From Amorphophallus konjac (Eukaryota; Streptophyta; Magnoliopsida; Alismatales; Araceae): a DNA stretch of 64,000 bases. The position numbers were made by a program, and so were the translations under genes. Below, one piece after another: positions 34,493-45,811 of this stretch; the first letter of the stretch is position 1; the number at the start of each line of letters is the position of its first letter. The notes beneath the pieces are model-generated. The model did no database searches. It was not told the DNA's origin and saw nothing but the letters and a program-made list of their open reading frames with translations. The stretch covers positions 509,992,566 to 510,056,565 of the forward strand of contig CM040121.1 in the NCBI GenBank assembly GCA_022559845.1, in the 5' to 3' direction.

Positions 34493-34995
34493 GAAATGGA
34501 AGGAGTACATGCCAAGATTGCCTCCATCACCTTTAATGATAGCCCTCGCAATGAGGCATCTACCATGCGGCCCCGTGTGTCACTTCACCGCTTGCACGGG
34601 GTGATGATTGGACGAAGAATATGACGACTAGCCCCTTATGTTGTCTAGGGATATCCTATCATGTTTTGGAGGACGTCCGTAAAACTTGACACAACATCGG
34701 GGAGAAGGGACTAGGGCCATCATTATTGACTTCGACGACAGATTCCCGTGGAAAATGGTCACAATAAGACGCGATTCTCTGCTCGGGGTGGAGTCTCGGC
34801 AGACCAATCACATGGGAACAGTGCAAAGGAGAAGAAGTGTAGGGAAGAAGGAACACACAAGAGAACAAACAAGCAGCAGAAAATTAAATCACTCCATTCA
34901 TAATCCTACAAAAGCTGTCATAAACACTACAATCATAGAGATGAGGCGGGTCCACTGGCTCGCCAACTCGTGCCATTATCTTCATGCTCGTCCCT

Positions 34996-36272
34996 CTAGG
35001 CGTCCCTCTCCTCTCCCCTGAGGTGAGGATCCCTCAGAAGCCTCCGGGATCCTCGTGCAATAGCACCCGCCTCGCCTCGTGACGCCGGCTCCACAGCAAT
35101 GACTCGCTGCTCCTCCCCTGGCGTGGCAAAGAAGCCACTAGCGACAAAGCGACCAGACTGGCGCAGTCGCTCCCCGAACTCTCGCGCTCTCTCGTAGCGC
35201 GTCTCCATCCCTCATAGCCTCTGCACGACGGCCTGAAGGCCCAGTTGGAGCTCCCTCACTTGGGCCTCCAAGGCCCTCCTCTCGGTCTGATCCCGCTGTC
35301 GCTCGGACCTTCTCTCGGCTTTCTCTCTCTCTGCCTCTCTCCTCATCATCTGCAGAAGAACCCTTAACTCCAGGATGTCTGGAGAAGGTCTTTCCTCACT
35401 GCGATGTCGCAGCTCTGCTACAGTCGCCACCCAGGCATCACGCTCCTCTTTCACCCGGGCAGCCCGAGCCACCGCACCAGCAAGTTGCTCCCGAAGGGAG
35501 GCAATCTCGAGAAAAGGGGCCGAGGAAGTAGAAGATGCACCGCCAGTCACTCCCACCATCGCTGTCTGCTGGGCACACTGGAACAAACAAACAACAGCCG
35601 TCAGCTAAGCTCCACATTTAAAAATAGGAAATGCAGCACTTAGCTTACCAGGAGCGACAGTTCCTGTTGAGTGGCGGCCAGCTGCCGCTTGACCTCGGCT
35701 AATTGGGCACGCGACCCGTCGACGTCGCGCGTATCCCCGGCTTGGGGAAGCCCCGCATAACTCTCTCTCTGCCGCCACAGGAAGTCGGCACTATCCTGCA
35801 CCAGTACGCTCCCTTGCTGTCCAGGGAGACGTATGCGCCAATCCTCGAGCTTCGCCTTGCCGCGACTCTCCTTCCTGACACGGCTCGGCTCGTCTGCACT
35901 TGCCCACTCATCGGCCAGGCCGAGGGTCCTCGCCATGTCCTGCACCAAGAAAGAAGGACCACACATCATAACAAAGAACGCATCCCCTGTCTAGGACGTG
36001 TCCATCATTTGAGTGCAACACTCGTCGAACCCTTTCCCCCCTCGCGCGGCTCACTTCAAAACTTAAAATGGATCAAAAGAGGAAGAGATCGGAGGACCTA
36101 CCAGACCGTGTTCACCTCCCTCCGTGACATCGGGCCCCTCGGGTCCCTCGGGGGCCCGAAGCGGCCCTTCCTCCTCCATGGATGCCGCTCCATGCTCTTG
36201 TGCATCCCTCCTCGGACGAGGAGTTCCTCGTCCCTCTCCACCTTCACCATGGTCGGGACCACCGAACTCCAT
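34996..36272 (-). pseudogene. Antisense gene G2: PMD-core-deleted paralogue with coiled coil
   Basis: The exon model is 36272-36102 (MEFGGP, Gly/Glu/Arg-rich), 35939-35649 (starting DMARTLGLADEW, the C-terminal part of the PMD region of G1) and 35577 onward (CAQQTAM..., coiled coil). All joins are phase 0 with consensus GT/AG. The entire N-terminal PMD core present in G1 exons 2-3 is absent, yet the splice sites still join in frame, so G2 could have made a shortened protein. A TGA at 35212-35214 cuts the coiled coil, which continues open to 34996 (METRYERAREFGERLRQ). A TTTAAA box lies about 100 bp before the ATG. It lies between G1 and the G3 tail. Confidence 0.65.
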
Positions 36273-36619
36273 CGATCAAAAGAGGAGGAAGATGAAAAGG
36301 GGGCGAGCGAATTTTGGCAGGGGCGGGCTCGTTTGCGGGTAAGGCACGGACGAAGAAAGGCCGTCCGACGCTTTAAATTTGAATTCGAAGGTTAAGACGC
36401 GTCCTCGCGCCTAGACGCGCCCAAAAGAAAGTGAAAAAGGAACAGAATCCCAACGTGCAAAGTAGTTCCCTTCTGTCCAGGGTAAAAGTCTCGTGAAGCG
36501 TAAACAACGTGGTGCAAAAGAAAGTGCGGGAAAGAAAAGGGCACGCCACATGAAATCCATTTCATATAATAGTTAAAGTACATCATACAGTGAGAAGGGT
36601 GACGTGTACAAGCAACTCT

Positions 36620-37103
36620 CTAACTCTCGCCATCACCCTCCTGGTCATCTCTCTCCTCCCTCCTCTGATGGGGATCCCTAGGGGGCCTCTGCGGCCTCTG
36701 TGAACCTTGAGAAGCCGTGCTCGCCTCGCCCTGCGGTGGCACCCCAGCCTCAAAAGCACGACGACGCTCCTCGGCCGAAGAAACCAGATAGCTGCCCATG
36801 GAAAAAGAACCTGACTGACGAAGTCGTGCCCCGCATTCCTTCACCCTCTGGTACCGCTCCTCGCTCTCCCGAAGCCTCCCCTCCGCCGTGCCGAGACTCA
36901 ATCGAGCTCCAGCAGCTGGGCCTCCAGAGCCCTCCTCTCATCCCAATCTCGCAGTCGCTCCGCCCTCCTGTCCTCCCTCTCTCTCTCCCTCTCCTCTCTC
37001 TCTCTCACCGCCTCCCTCCTCGATAGCTCGAGGGCGATCCGCAGATCCAGCACGTCACGAGGGAGCTCCTCAGCCTCCCGTCGTCGCTCCTCCTCCAGCT
37101 CCA
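36620..37103 (-). pseudogene. Antisense gene G3, 3' part (coiled-coil tail), separated by element C
   Basis: This continues the G3 coiled coil after the nested element. It begins LEEERRREAEELPRDVLDL at 37103 on the minus strand and proceeds through EREEREREREDRRAERLRD, with ORF pieces 37104-36898 and 36901-36620 ending in a charged tail (REERDDQEGDGES). It aligns with the last exon of G1, where RIAELERKLRR marks the same junction. The flanking CTCCA (37099-37103) is one copy of the element C target duplication. Confidence 0.75.
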
Positions 37104-38631
37104 TGTAGACACGCCAAAATTGACATTACTGAGAGTGCATCTCATTATTACCTTGTAATGCCCCAATTTGACCCGCAAATTAGTTGTGTTTGAGTGGTTT
37201 TTCCCACTTTTCTTGGATTTCTCGCTTTTTTCTCTCTTTTCCTATCTTTCCTTATTTTTCTGGATTTTTCTGGATTTTTCTGGATTTTCTGGGCATTTTT
37301 CTCTATTTTCTGGAATTAACGACTTGATGCAGGGCGTCTTTTAAATAACGTCTTGACCTAAGGCGTGTTTTAATTTTCAAATAAAATAATATTTTAATTC
37401 CAAAATTTGATTTTTTGAAGACACGCCCTCATCCAAGGCGTGTTTTAAAGAAACGCCCTGTGTACAAGTCGTCAATTTTTAAAGAAACGCCCTTGTTCAA
37501 GTCGTGTTTTGCCTTCCGAGTTCTGAACGAACTCAGCCTTTCCTCAAAGAGTCCCTACTTCGTTTGGGCACCTTCCTCGTTCTTATCTTCCCCTATTGAG
37601 GACTCTTGCTGTTCTTATCCTCCTTCCCTTATTTATCTTCTTTTTTTGAAATCTATTTAAAGGGGTGGAGTTGATCCTTTGGTCCGGTTCCGGAAGTTCC
37701 CGAGAGGCTTTTTTCTCTTCTTTTCCCCTTCTTCTGTTTCTTTTTTTTTTTTTTTGGTGTTTTCGTTTTGTTCTTTTCTTTCCGCAGTCACCTCAGCCGC
37801 TTCTTCTTCTTGCGTTTTTTTTCTTCTTCTTCTTCTGCCTTTCTCTTTTCTTCTCCTCTTCTGTTCTCTTCCGCCTGTGTGTTTCTTTTTGTTTTGTTTT
37901 CTTTGCCTCTGCAGGAACCGAAGGAGGAAGGGGAAGGGAAGGGCTTTGGCTTAAGGAGGGCTCTCCATTGAAGACCAATCTCAATATTTTTGAAGCAATC
38001 TCCCGATTGGAGATTCAAGCCAAGAAGCTTCATTAAAAATCAGATTTTTATTCACCTCCTCCTTATTCTATTTTATTTGAATAATTCATATTCATGCATC
38101 GTTCATTCATCATATTATTGATTTCATCTCAATCATATTGAGATTTTCCCCACAGTACACACTTGCACTCTTTCCCCATATTTCTATATTTTTTTCATTC
38201 ATCATATCATTTTTCCCACCCTTCTTGCATAGGGGTTTAAGGGCTAACACCCCCACAAGGTGTGTCTTTCATAGATCTTCATGCGCATATCTTCTATTGG
38301 AATTTGATACTACACACACATTATTTCTAATTCCTATCTTGTTATTTGTGTATGTCTTTTTGCAAGGGTAATCAAATAGAAAGACTCTCTTCGTCGGCCG
38401 GCCGATTTGAAGAGAAAAGGAGTACTCACAATCACATCATCCCGCATTTGAGGTATTTGCGATCATCTCCCTACGTATTCATATTGTATCTCCTTTTGAG
38501 ACCCTCGGTCTCTGGCGATCACACTCCACTATAGCATCTCATGCTACATATATTTTCATTGCTATTCCATGCATATTTTCATGCTTATTGTTAATTAATT
38601 TCATAAGTGTAGATTTTAATCCGAATCTACA
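37104..38631 (+). mobile_element. Element C 5' LTR
   Basis: It starts TGTAGACACGCC and ends GAATCTACA. U3 contains ACGCCCT and AGGCGTG motifs (37330-37510), a TATA-like CTATTTAAAGG is near 37653, and TCGGCCGGCCGA lies in U5 (38392). The 37665-38036 open frame is low-complexity T-rich LTR sequence and not a gene. Confidence 0.92.
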
Positions 38632-38634
38632 AAT

Positions 38635-38652
38635 TGGCGATCACGGTGGGAC
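38635..38652 (+). other. Primer-binding site, element C
   Basis: TGGCGATCACGGTGGGAC, three bases after the LTR end, identical to that of element B. Confidence 0.78.
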
Positions 38653-38922
38653 CCTTTCTTGTTTTCTTTGATTACCCCTTTCCTATTGGCACCCGCGTGT
38701 GCCCTTTCCCATTGGTACCCTCGGTATCCTTTCCCTTATGCCCCTCGGGCATCCCTCCATTGTGCTTTGCACTCTCCCCTAAGTGATTGTCAATTGAATA
38801 GATTTATTTTAAAAATCTCCACTTATTTAAATTTTTTTTGATGAGCATGATTCTATTGATTGCCTGCTGTTTGTGAGTATTTCTGTCTTTCTGGCCGCCG
38901 AGAGTTTCTGTCATCAGATTAG

Positions 38923-39246
38923 TAACGCCCCTGTCAGAGGCGTGTTCTTATTTAAAACGCCCTCACCCAGGGCGTGTGTTTTATTGGTAACGCCCTCTTA
39001 CAGGGCGTGTTTTGTTTGATTATCCCAGCGCTTGAGAACTGACGCCCAACTCCAAGGGCGCCTTTTCCATTGATAACGCCCTTCCAGAGGGCGTTTGTTA
39101 TTTGTTTGGCTTCTCGTGATAGTTAACGCCCTGCCCCAGGGCGTTCCTTTTGCTGGTAGCGCCTCACATCAAGGCGTGTCTTACTTTGTTCACGCCCTGC
39201 CCAAGGGCGTCTTATGAGTTGGTAGCGCCCTGCCCCAGGGCGTCTT
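38923..39246. repeat. Hairpin array ACGCCCT...AGGGCGT in element C leader
   Basis: About nine inverted repeats with 6-8-bp arms and 3-6-bp loops, spaced 30-45 bp apart (for example AACGCCCTGCCCCAGGGCGT at 39124). The same core occurs in the element C LTR U3 in weaker form. Confidence 0.88.
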
Positions 39247-39731
39247 TTCCTCTGGTTTTCACCGAGCCCTTGTTTATCCCTGTGATTTGCATATTACATC
39301 TTGTATATTATATCATCTTGCATTCATTCATTCATTTTACATTGGTTTGGGAGACCTCCTCTCTCTACATCTAGGAGCCACACACCCCTTGGTAAAGGAA
39401 GGACCCTCCATTGAGCATTCCGTCTCTTTGGATTGGAAATTCCTAAACCAAGCCTCCATAAGTCCCCGCACCCGTGGATTCCCTCACGGACGCCGGGCAG
39501 GTTGTACCCATATTGAAGTCCCGAATTAGTTGGCCCGTACGTGGTGAGAGAGTGTTCCTAGTTGGCATTGAAGTGAAATCACATTTTGAAACTAGGTTCC
39601 TCCTTGTGTGAATCATACTAATTTACATAAAATTCATTAATTCACCAAGGTTTAAAACACATCAAAGTCACGGTAACCATTCCAACTTGTGTGATTCTTT
39701 GCATATTGTTGTGAACTTGGTTTATATTTAT

Positions 39732-42700
39732 ATGATGGCTTATCTTGATAGAAACATGTTTAATTCAATTCATGAGGATGCACAACCTAGCACTTCTTAT
39801 AATCCTCAACTCCAACATGTTCATAATTCTCATCATTCTTTTAGGGGATCCCATCCTCATTCTTATGGTCATGCCCGACCCATGGGCAATGTCCATTCTT
39901 ATGGTCCCCCTCCTCAAATTTGTGCCGCTATTCCAACAAGACCGTCTCCTCCTAATGATGAGAGGGTCTCCCAAATTTTGCATGCATTAGACCATCTCAC
40001 CCCTCAACAGATCCAGGCCCTTAAGGCTGCCGTTGAGGGTGCATCTCCTGCATCTCCTCCTCCTCCTATTCCTACACGGGTGGCCCATCACCCATCTCTC
40101 TCTTCTATTCATAATTCTAATCGGGTAGCCCATTGCCCGCCTCCTTCTAATTACACTCCTCGGGTGGTCCGACACCCGCCTCCTTCTATTCCTCCTCCAA
40201 CACGGCCCCGAGGCCCACTTATTCATTGTAATCCGGTCCACCCGGGTTCTTCTACGGGTTATCCCGTTAACTCCCCTCTATGGCCTTCTTACACGGCCCC
40301 TCCTTCAATGCCCTGCCAACCCTCGGTTGCTCCTATTACTCCCCTCCAGCAGGATATCATTGATAGAATTGCTTCCATGGAGGAACAACTAAAGAAGGTC
40401 ACGGCTCCTCCTACTCCGGTTAATCCTCTCCACGCGGTTTTGAATGATATTACAAGAATGGAGAGAGAATGGAAGGATAGGATGGACAATTTTGGCGCTG
40501 ATATTTCAAATGAGAAAGAACCGGCAGTTGAAGAGTCTGAACCGGTGTACGATGATGAAGCTGTGCGGGCACCCCTTCCAAGTTTCCTCAATTTCCCGCT
40601 CCCCCCAATTTCGTTTGATGAACCCCCTGCTCAGGATGAAGCCATCATCCCTGATCCAACCCCTATTCCCGAGACTTCTTGGTGCTACGACGATGGGTCG
40701 ATACTCCAATCACCCATGCCGGCACATCTTGAATCTCACACCACTCCTAATACCGCTCGCCCCGCTCGGCGCTTCCTCCGCAACAAGCCTCCACCATTTG
40801 CCAAACCACCACCAATTACACCTCCCCCCATTTTGCCATTAGCCTCCACCTCGCCTTCCACTTCCCCAATTTCCCCACCATTACCCTCCATTTTACCATT
40901 AACCCCAACACCCATTTTGTCTATTCCTCCACCACTTAACCATACGCCTTTACCCATGGCTAGTCCTGAGCAGGATCCACCACTTTTTACACTCGAGCCA
41001 ACCCCGACTGCTTCCGAGCAAAGGGAGAAGCCCGACGTGTTTGAACCTCCGCCTCCACTTATTCATTTGCCAACACCTCCCATTATACCTCCACCATCTA
41101 CGGAGCCTTCCGCCTTCGCCTCACCTCCCTTTACTACTCGGAAGGAGCGTGCTTCTAAAGCTACTTGCGCCGAGGACAATCAAGAGCCGGGCAAGAGGAC
41201 TTTGGTCATGAAGATTCAAGAATTTGTTTACCGGATGCCAATCCGGGTTATTGTACCATGCACAGTTGAAGAAGCCAAGTCGCCACCATTGCTCAGCAGC
41301 TGCCAAGAGTTAGTGCTGATTAAGGGCCAGGCAGGGCACCCCTTGTTCAGACCCCCAAATCCCGAATTCATTATTCCTTACAGGGGGCGAATGCCCATTT
41401 TATTCAACATTCCATGTTCATCACTATCAATGGGCAACTCAATGCTTCCCGTTCCTACTTTACAACTCCTTCACGTTTTTTATCTTCACCTTCAAAGGGG
41501 GTTGTCATTTATTGAAGCTTATTTTGTTGGGCCAATTGGTCGTTCATGTTCACTGCCGTGGAGGGGCAGTTTCCTTGGTGTTAAGGGGCCGTCCCCTATT
41601 TGCTCCACCTTCTACTCATCCATCTCTATCATCTTTTCTTCATGGGCCACTCCAAGGGAAAAGAGGAGGATCTCGCCCTCTCACCCTTCACATTCTTCAT
41701 CTTCTTTGGATTTCATGCATCTATCATTCATTCATTCATTCCATTCATTGCACTCATTACATCCATCATTTTGCATACATTTGCATCTCCTGATTCCCGG
41801 GTTTCCAAACCCGTATATCCCCCGTCTTCCGGCACCGCCGGACATTCCGCAATTCTCATCTTGTCCATCTTCATCCACTTTAATAGGGCATCGCGCCCCT
41901 TTCCCCTATATTCCTCCAGAACCTCCGGATTTTACATTTGATTTTCTCCACCTTTTGCTAGGGCATCGTGCCCCTTTCCCCTTTACTCCTCCGGAATCTC
42001 CGGATTTTCCTCCAAATTCTCCTTCATTTCTCTCACCTTTTCTCAGGCATCGCGCCCCTCTCCACTCTATTCTTCCGGAACCTCCGGACTCTCCCCTCGG
42101 GCACGCTGCCCCTTTCCACTCTCTTTCTCCGGAATCCCCGGACTTCTTCCCCGGGCACGACGCCCCTTTCCACCTTGTTCTTCCAGATTCTTCATATCTT
42201 TCCCTTGGGCATCGCGCCCCTTTTCCTCTGATTCCTCCGGAACCTCCGGACTTCTTCCCCGGGCACGACGCCCTTTTCCACCTTTTTCCTATTGATTGTA
42301 TTCCTCCGGAACCTCCGGATTCTTATTCCCTTCCTGATTCTATTCCTCCAGAACCCCCGGATTTTTCTCACGATTCTCCTTCATTCCTCTCCCTTTCCCT
42401 CGGGCACGCCGCCCCTTTTCATCTTCTCCCTCCTGATTTCACTCCGCCGGAACCTCCGGATCTTCCACTCTTCCCCGAGCACGACGCTCTTTTCTACTTG
42501 CTTCCCCCGGAGCCTCCGGACCCTCCATCTTTTTTCCGATTCATCTTTCTGCTCCTCCGTAACATCACCTCATTCATTTTCTTATTCCTTTTCTGTCATC
42601 TATTTCCATATTTCTTCCCAGGGCATCGCGTCCCTTCTTTTGTCATCCCTCTGGAACCTCCGGATGGGTCTTCCCATGATTCTCCATCACCTCCGGAACC

Positions 42701-42848
42701 TCCGGATCCGCCTCCCTCCATTCACCAATTTCTTCTTCTGATTCCTCCGGATTCTGGGTCCAACCCAACGTCTTCCGCATCCACTTCTCTGGGCATTCGC
42801 CCTTTCTCCCATTGTTTTCGAGGTTTTAGTCCTCACTCCACCTCCTAA
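39732..42848 (+). CDS. Element C proline-rich ORF, partly gag-like, with C-terminal repeats
   Basis: A 3.1-kb open frame starts at ATG 39732 or 39735, though the frame is open from 39687. The N-terminal third resembles the start of element B gag: ILHALDHLTPQQIQALKAAV parallels B's LLGILANTELTSEQLRAF, and DRIASMEEQLKKVTAPPTPV parallels B's NRFNRMDE...VKVTPEV. The gag capsid core and zinc knuckle are absent. A long Pro/Thr/Ser region follows, then 41880-42720 encodes about ten GHRAPF-type and twelve PPEPPD-type units. Such a frame is unlikely by chance, but the last third is built on DNA repeats and may not be translated. Function unknown. Confidence 0.6.
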   Translation: MMAYLDRNMFNSIHEDAQPSTSYNPQLQHVHNSHHSFRGSHPHSYGHARPMGNVHSYGPPPQICAAIPTRPSPPNDERVSQILHALDHLTPQQIQALKAAVEGASPASPPPPIPTRVAHHPSLSSIHNSNRVAHCPPPSNYTPRVVRHPPPSIPPPTRPRGPLIHCNPVHPGSSTGYPVNSPLWPSYTAPPSMPCQPSVAPITPLQQDIIDRIASMEEQLKKVTAPPTPVNPLHAVLNDITRMEREWKDRMDNFGADISNEKEPAVEESEPVYDDEAVRAPLPSFLNFPLPPISFDEPPAQDEAIIPDPTPIPETSWCYDDGSILQSPMPAHLESHTTPNTARPARRFLRNKPPPFAKPPPITPPPILPLASTSPSTSPISPPLPSILPLTPTPILSIPPPLNHTPLPMASPEQDPPLFTLEPTPTASEQREKPDVFEPPPPLIHLPTPPIIPPPSTEPSAFASPPFTTRKERASKATCAEDNQEPGKRTLVMKIQEFVYRMPIRVIVPCTVEEAKSPPLLSSCQELVLIKGQAGHPLFRPPNPEFIIPYRGRMPILFNIPCSSLSMGNSMLPVPTLQLLHVFYLHLQRGLSFIEAYFVGPIGRSCSLPWRGSFLGVKGPSPICSTFYSSISIIFSSWATPREKRRISPSHPSHSSSSLDFMHLSFIHSFHSLHSLHPSFCIHLHLLIPGFPNPYIPRLPAPPDIPQFSSCPSSSTLIGHRAPFPYIPPEPPDFTFDFLHLLLGHRAPFPFTPPESPDFPPNSPSFLSPFLRHRAPLHSILPEPPDSPLGHAAPFHSLSPESPDFFPGHDAPFHLVLPDSSYLSLGHRAPFPLIPPEPPDFFPGHDALFHLFPIDCIPPEPPDSYSLPDSIPPEPPDFSHDSPSFLSLSLGHAAPFHLLPPDFTPPEPPDLPLFPEHDALFYLLPPEPPDPPSFFRFIFLLLRNITSFIFLFLFCHLFPYFFPGHRVPSFVIPLEPPDGSSHDSPSPPEPPDPPPSIHQFLLLIPPDSGSNPTSSASTSLGIRPFSHCFRGFSPHSTS
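41880..42720 (+). repeat. Tandem repeat GGGCAYCGCGCCCC / CCGGAACCTCCGGA
   Basis: A unit of about 50-80 bp carries a GGGCAYCGCGCCC or GGGCACGMCGCCC palindrome followed by TCCGGAACCTCCGGA. It recurs about ten times and lies inside the proline-rich ORF. Both cores are inverted repeats. Confidence 0.85.
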
Positions 42849-45811
42849 TTTTCCGCTTCTTCTGTAGACTGTTCCTTGTGATCAGGGTCTCCGCGCCTTA
42901 ATGAGGGAGTTCTAGCCCTCGCCTCTTTTCCTTTTCTTTTCCTTATTCGTCTGAGTCTGGTCTGGGCACCACTCCTTCTTGTTAAGCCACTTTCAATCCT
43001 TTGCTTCCAATCCTTTTTTCTGCTAAAAAGGACAAATCCCACGATGATCACCTCCAGCAACAGCTGCTTCAAACAAAGATTGCAAGGTAATATTTGGCGT
43101 AAGTAAGCATTTTTATGACATTATCCCCTCATTACTTCACGCGTGATTTTCAAAATAAAGTGCTTCTTAACAAAATTGAGAGTGACGTTTTCAAATCATT
43201 ATCTTAAAACTTTTGAATTTTCATTTCAAAAAGAGTCTTTAGACTTGCTTTTGCAGCATCTATGGTTAATAAGAACCCCGTATTGGGAATTCAGCATTCT
43301 CTCCCTGCTTGTTAAGAGCAACCTTCAGCTGGGCACCGCACACACTTCACGGCGTCCTTAGCCGGCTCCTTTGATAAAACACCGTTGCTACCTTGGCCAT
43401 GCCATGAGTTCCTGAAAGTCTTTTTCTCTTCTTTACTCGGCCGAATGCAGGTGCAAGAGTTTGACGGAGGAGATGACCAACTTTGGTAAAACCCAATACG
43501 AGAGGAGTCTCAAACAGGGGCAGTCTTGACCCGAAGAAAATATGAACTTCATGATATACATATCTCGCCAGAAAGGGCAATTAAGAATCAAGTCAAACTT
43601 TCGATAATTTAATTATGAATTATGGCATGTCAAGAGTGGCAAAGTCCCCGCAGGGAAAACCCTGGTCGTATGCATGTCAAGGGTCTAAAAATCAAAGGCA
43701 TAAAGCCCCAGCGCAACAGACTACCTCTTTGAGGGTTAAAACCTTGGAAGGAATTCAAATCTTGATGTCTCACATCCTGCTTTAAGCTTGTCCCCAATTG
43801 TTCTTCCCTTCTTCCTCCAAGACCGAATGTTTCTCGGGTATGGCCTTGGTAGGGGCACCGTTGATCAGAGGTAGTTGGTCATAAGACGCCGCTTTCAATG
43901 CACGCCCGGCTTTGGGTAATTTTTGGCAAAAGGGGAAGGAACAAGGACCCCTAGTCAGTGGTTCAATAAACACCCTTTGATGCTGCATTTGCGATGTCTA
44001 AGCCAAAATCCATAAAAAATCGAATATCTTTCCAAAAGTACACAAAAAATTTGCATATCACAAAATTCATAAACATTTGAAAACTTCTTGAAAACTCATA
44101 AAAATTTGCATATTACAAAAATTCATAAACATTTGAAAATTTTGAAAACTCATAAAAATTTGCATATTATAAAATTCATAAACATTTGAAAATTTTGAAA
44201 ACTCATAAAAATTTGCATATTATAAAATTCATAAACATTTGAAAATTTTGAAAACTCATAAAAATTTGCATATTTCAAAATCTCCAAAAAAATTGCATTG
44301 TATTATCTGATGGTGTTTTGCAGGAACAGTTTTTGCAAGGGCCAAGAGCACGGGATGAGTCCTATCTCCAATCATTACTATCAAGCCATTGATTCTTCCC
44401 GATATTATCATGCCACCCTGGGCATTTTTTTGATTACTCATCTCCAGATCTTTCAATCAAATTCTATTGATTATTCTCCTGATTATCATTCTGATTATAT
44501 CATTCTGAGATCATTCAATCAACTCCTGCTGATTTTACCTGAATCAACTCCTGCTGATTTTACCTGATCATGATTTGTCGCTGGGCATTTTGATTGTATC
44601 ATTCTGATTATTCATCTCTAAATCATTCAGTCAACTCCTGCTAATTTTTTCTGATCATTTGCCGCTGGGCATTTTCTCGATTCCTCAATCATCCAACTCC
44701 AAATTTTGATTGCCAGACTGTCATCCTCATAACATAACAACAAACAATGATATTTTGCAAATGATGCTTTACAATGATTATTCATGTTATTCATGTTGTG
44801 CACACTTGGATGCTATGCTTAAATGCCTTATTCATTGTTTGTTATTATTATATCTTGGCTAATGAATTTTGAGCACAGGATAAGAAGCTCTTGGTCCCGC
44901 CGACTGGGCATCATCCAAGTCCCACGGTGTTTTGCACTTCATTGTCTCAGTCCCACCATGCTGATTGTTATCACCATCTCCCTGTATGCATTCTACTATA
45001 TGTTATTACGCTACTATATTATATCAAGGACCTTGTGGCTTTGATAAATCTGGAATTTGAGTTCCCCTTCATCAAAAACGATGACGATTCCAGAGGCGTC
45101 TTAGTCATACGGATAGGCCGTTGAGCCATCCAAGACTGGGGACGATGGTTCCCTTTTGCGAGTTGGTACGTGGATAAACGGGCTTCGGCTTAGTATCGGC
45201 TCGCAGAATAGGTTTCTTGACTCAGTCTTGGCAGTTTAACAATATTATCCTTGATTATATTATATTTTCGCTTGATTTAATTTTCCCTTTCAACCCAGCA
45301 TGCATTCATGTAGGAATTTGAAATAATTGTGAAAAATCATTCTGATGGGCTGACTTTGAGGGTTGAATTGATCTTAATCTCCCGTGATATGAGATATTCC
45401 ATGCCGAATTGTGTCTTCAGTTCGTTTTGTCGCTGTTTTGGGTCATTTTCTCGAAAGCTCCTTGTTTGGATTTCTATCATCTTATTTCAACACTTTCCCC
45501 TGATCCACCTTGGCTGCAGCACGTACACTGGCTGGTAACCGCTCCCCAATGGTGAAACTTACAGGTTTGTGACCTGAGGTACTTCCACCGCGTTGGAAGT
45601 TGATCATTTTTATCTCCTTCGTGCACCGCGTGCACACTCCCCCTTTTTTCCAAACATCGTTGATTTCCGTGAATTTCCCGAGATTGCTTCATCTCGAGCT
45701 TTTGATTGCGATTCTCATCAAGTGATGTTGATTGCGTGTCTCATCACACCTTGGCATCTACTTTTCAGTTTGCTTTGCTCCCTTGCAAAGCAGACGCCAA
45801 GGCGGGGCAGC
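42849..45811. other. Untranslated 3' half of element C internal region
   Basis: No pol remnant is recognisable. 44041-44290 is an AT-rich tandem repeat. 44400-44700 repeats CAACTCCTGCTGATTTTACC and TGATTAT-rich units. 45026-45811 matches the pre-3'LTR block of element B (52186-53026). A polypurine-type GCCAAGGCGGGGCAGC abuts the 3' LTR. Confidence 0.65.
44041..44290. repeat. AT-rich ~56-bp tandem repeat, about four copies
   Basis: The unit contains ATAAACATTTGAAAATTTTG and CATAAAAATTTGCATATTA. The copies are nearly identical. Confidence 0.85.

Noticed and set aside
37665..38036. 123-residue Phe/Ser-rich ORF, duplicated at 46372-46743
   Set aside because: Low-complexity T-rich R/U5 sequence inside the element C LTR; the two copies are the two LTRs.
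42292..42741. 149-residue alternate-frame ORF
   Set aside because: Alternate frame of the palindromic repeats in the element C ORF; open by composition only.
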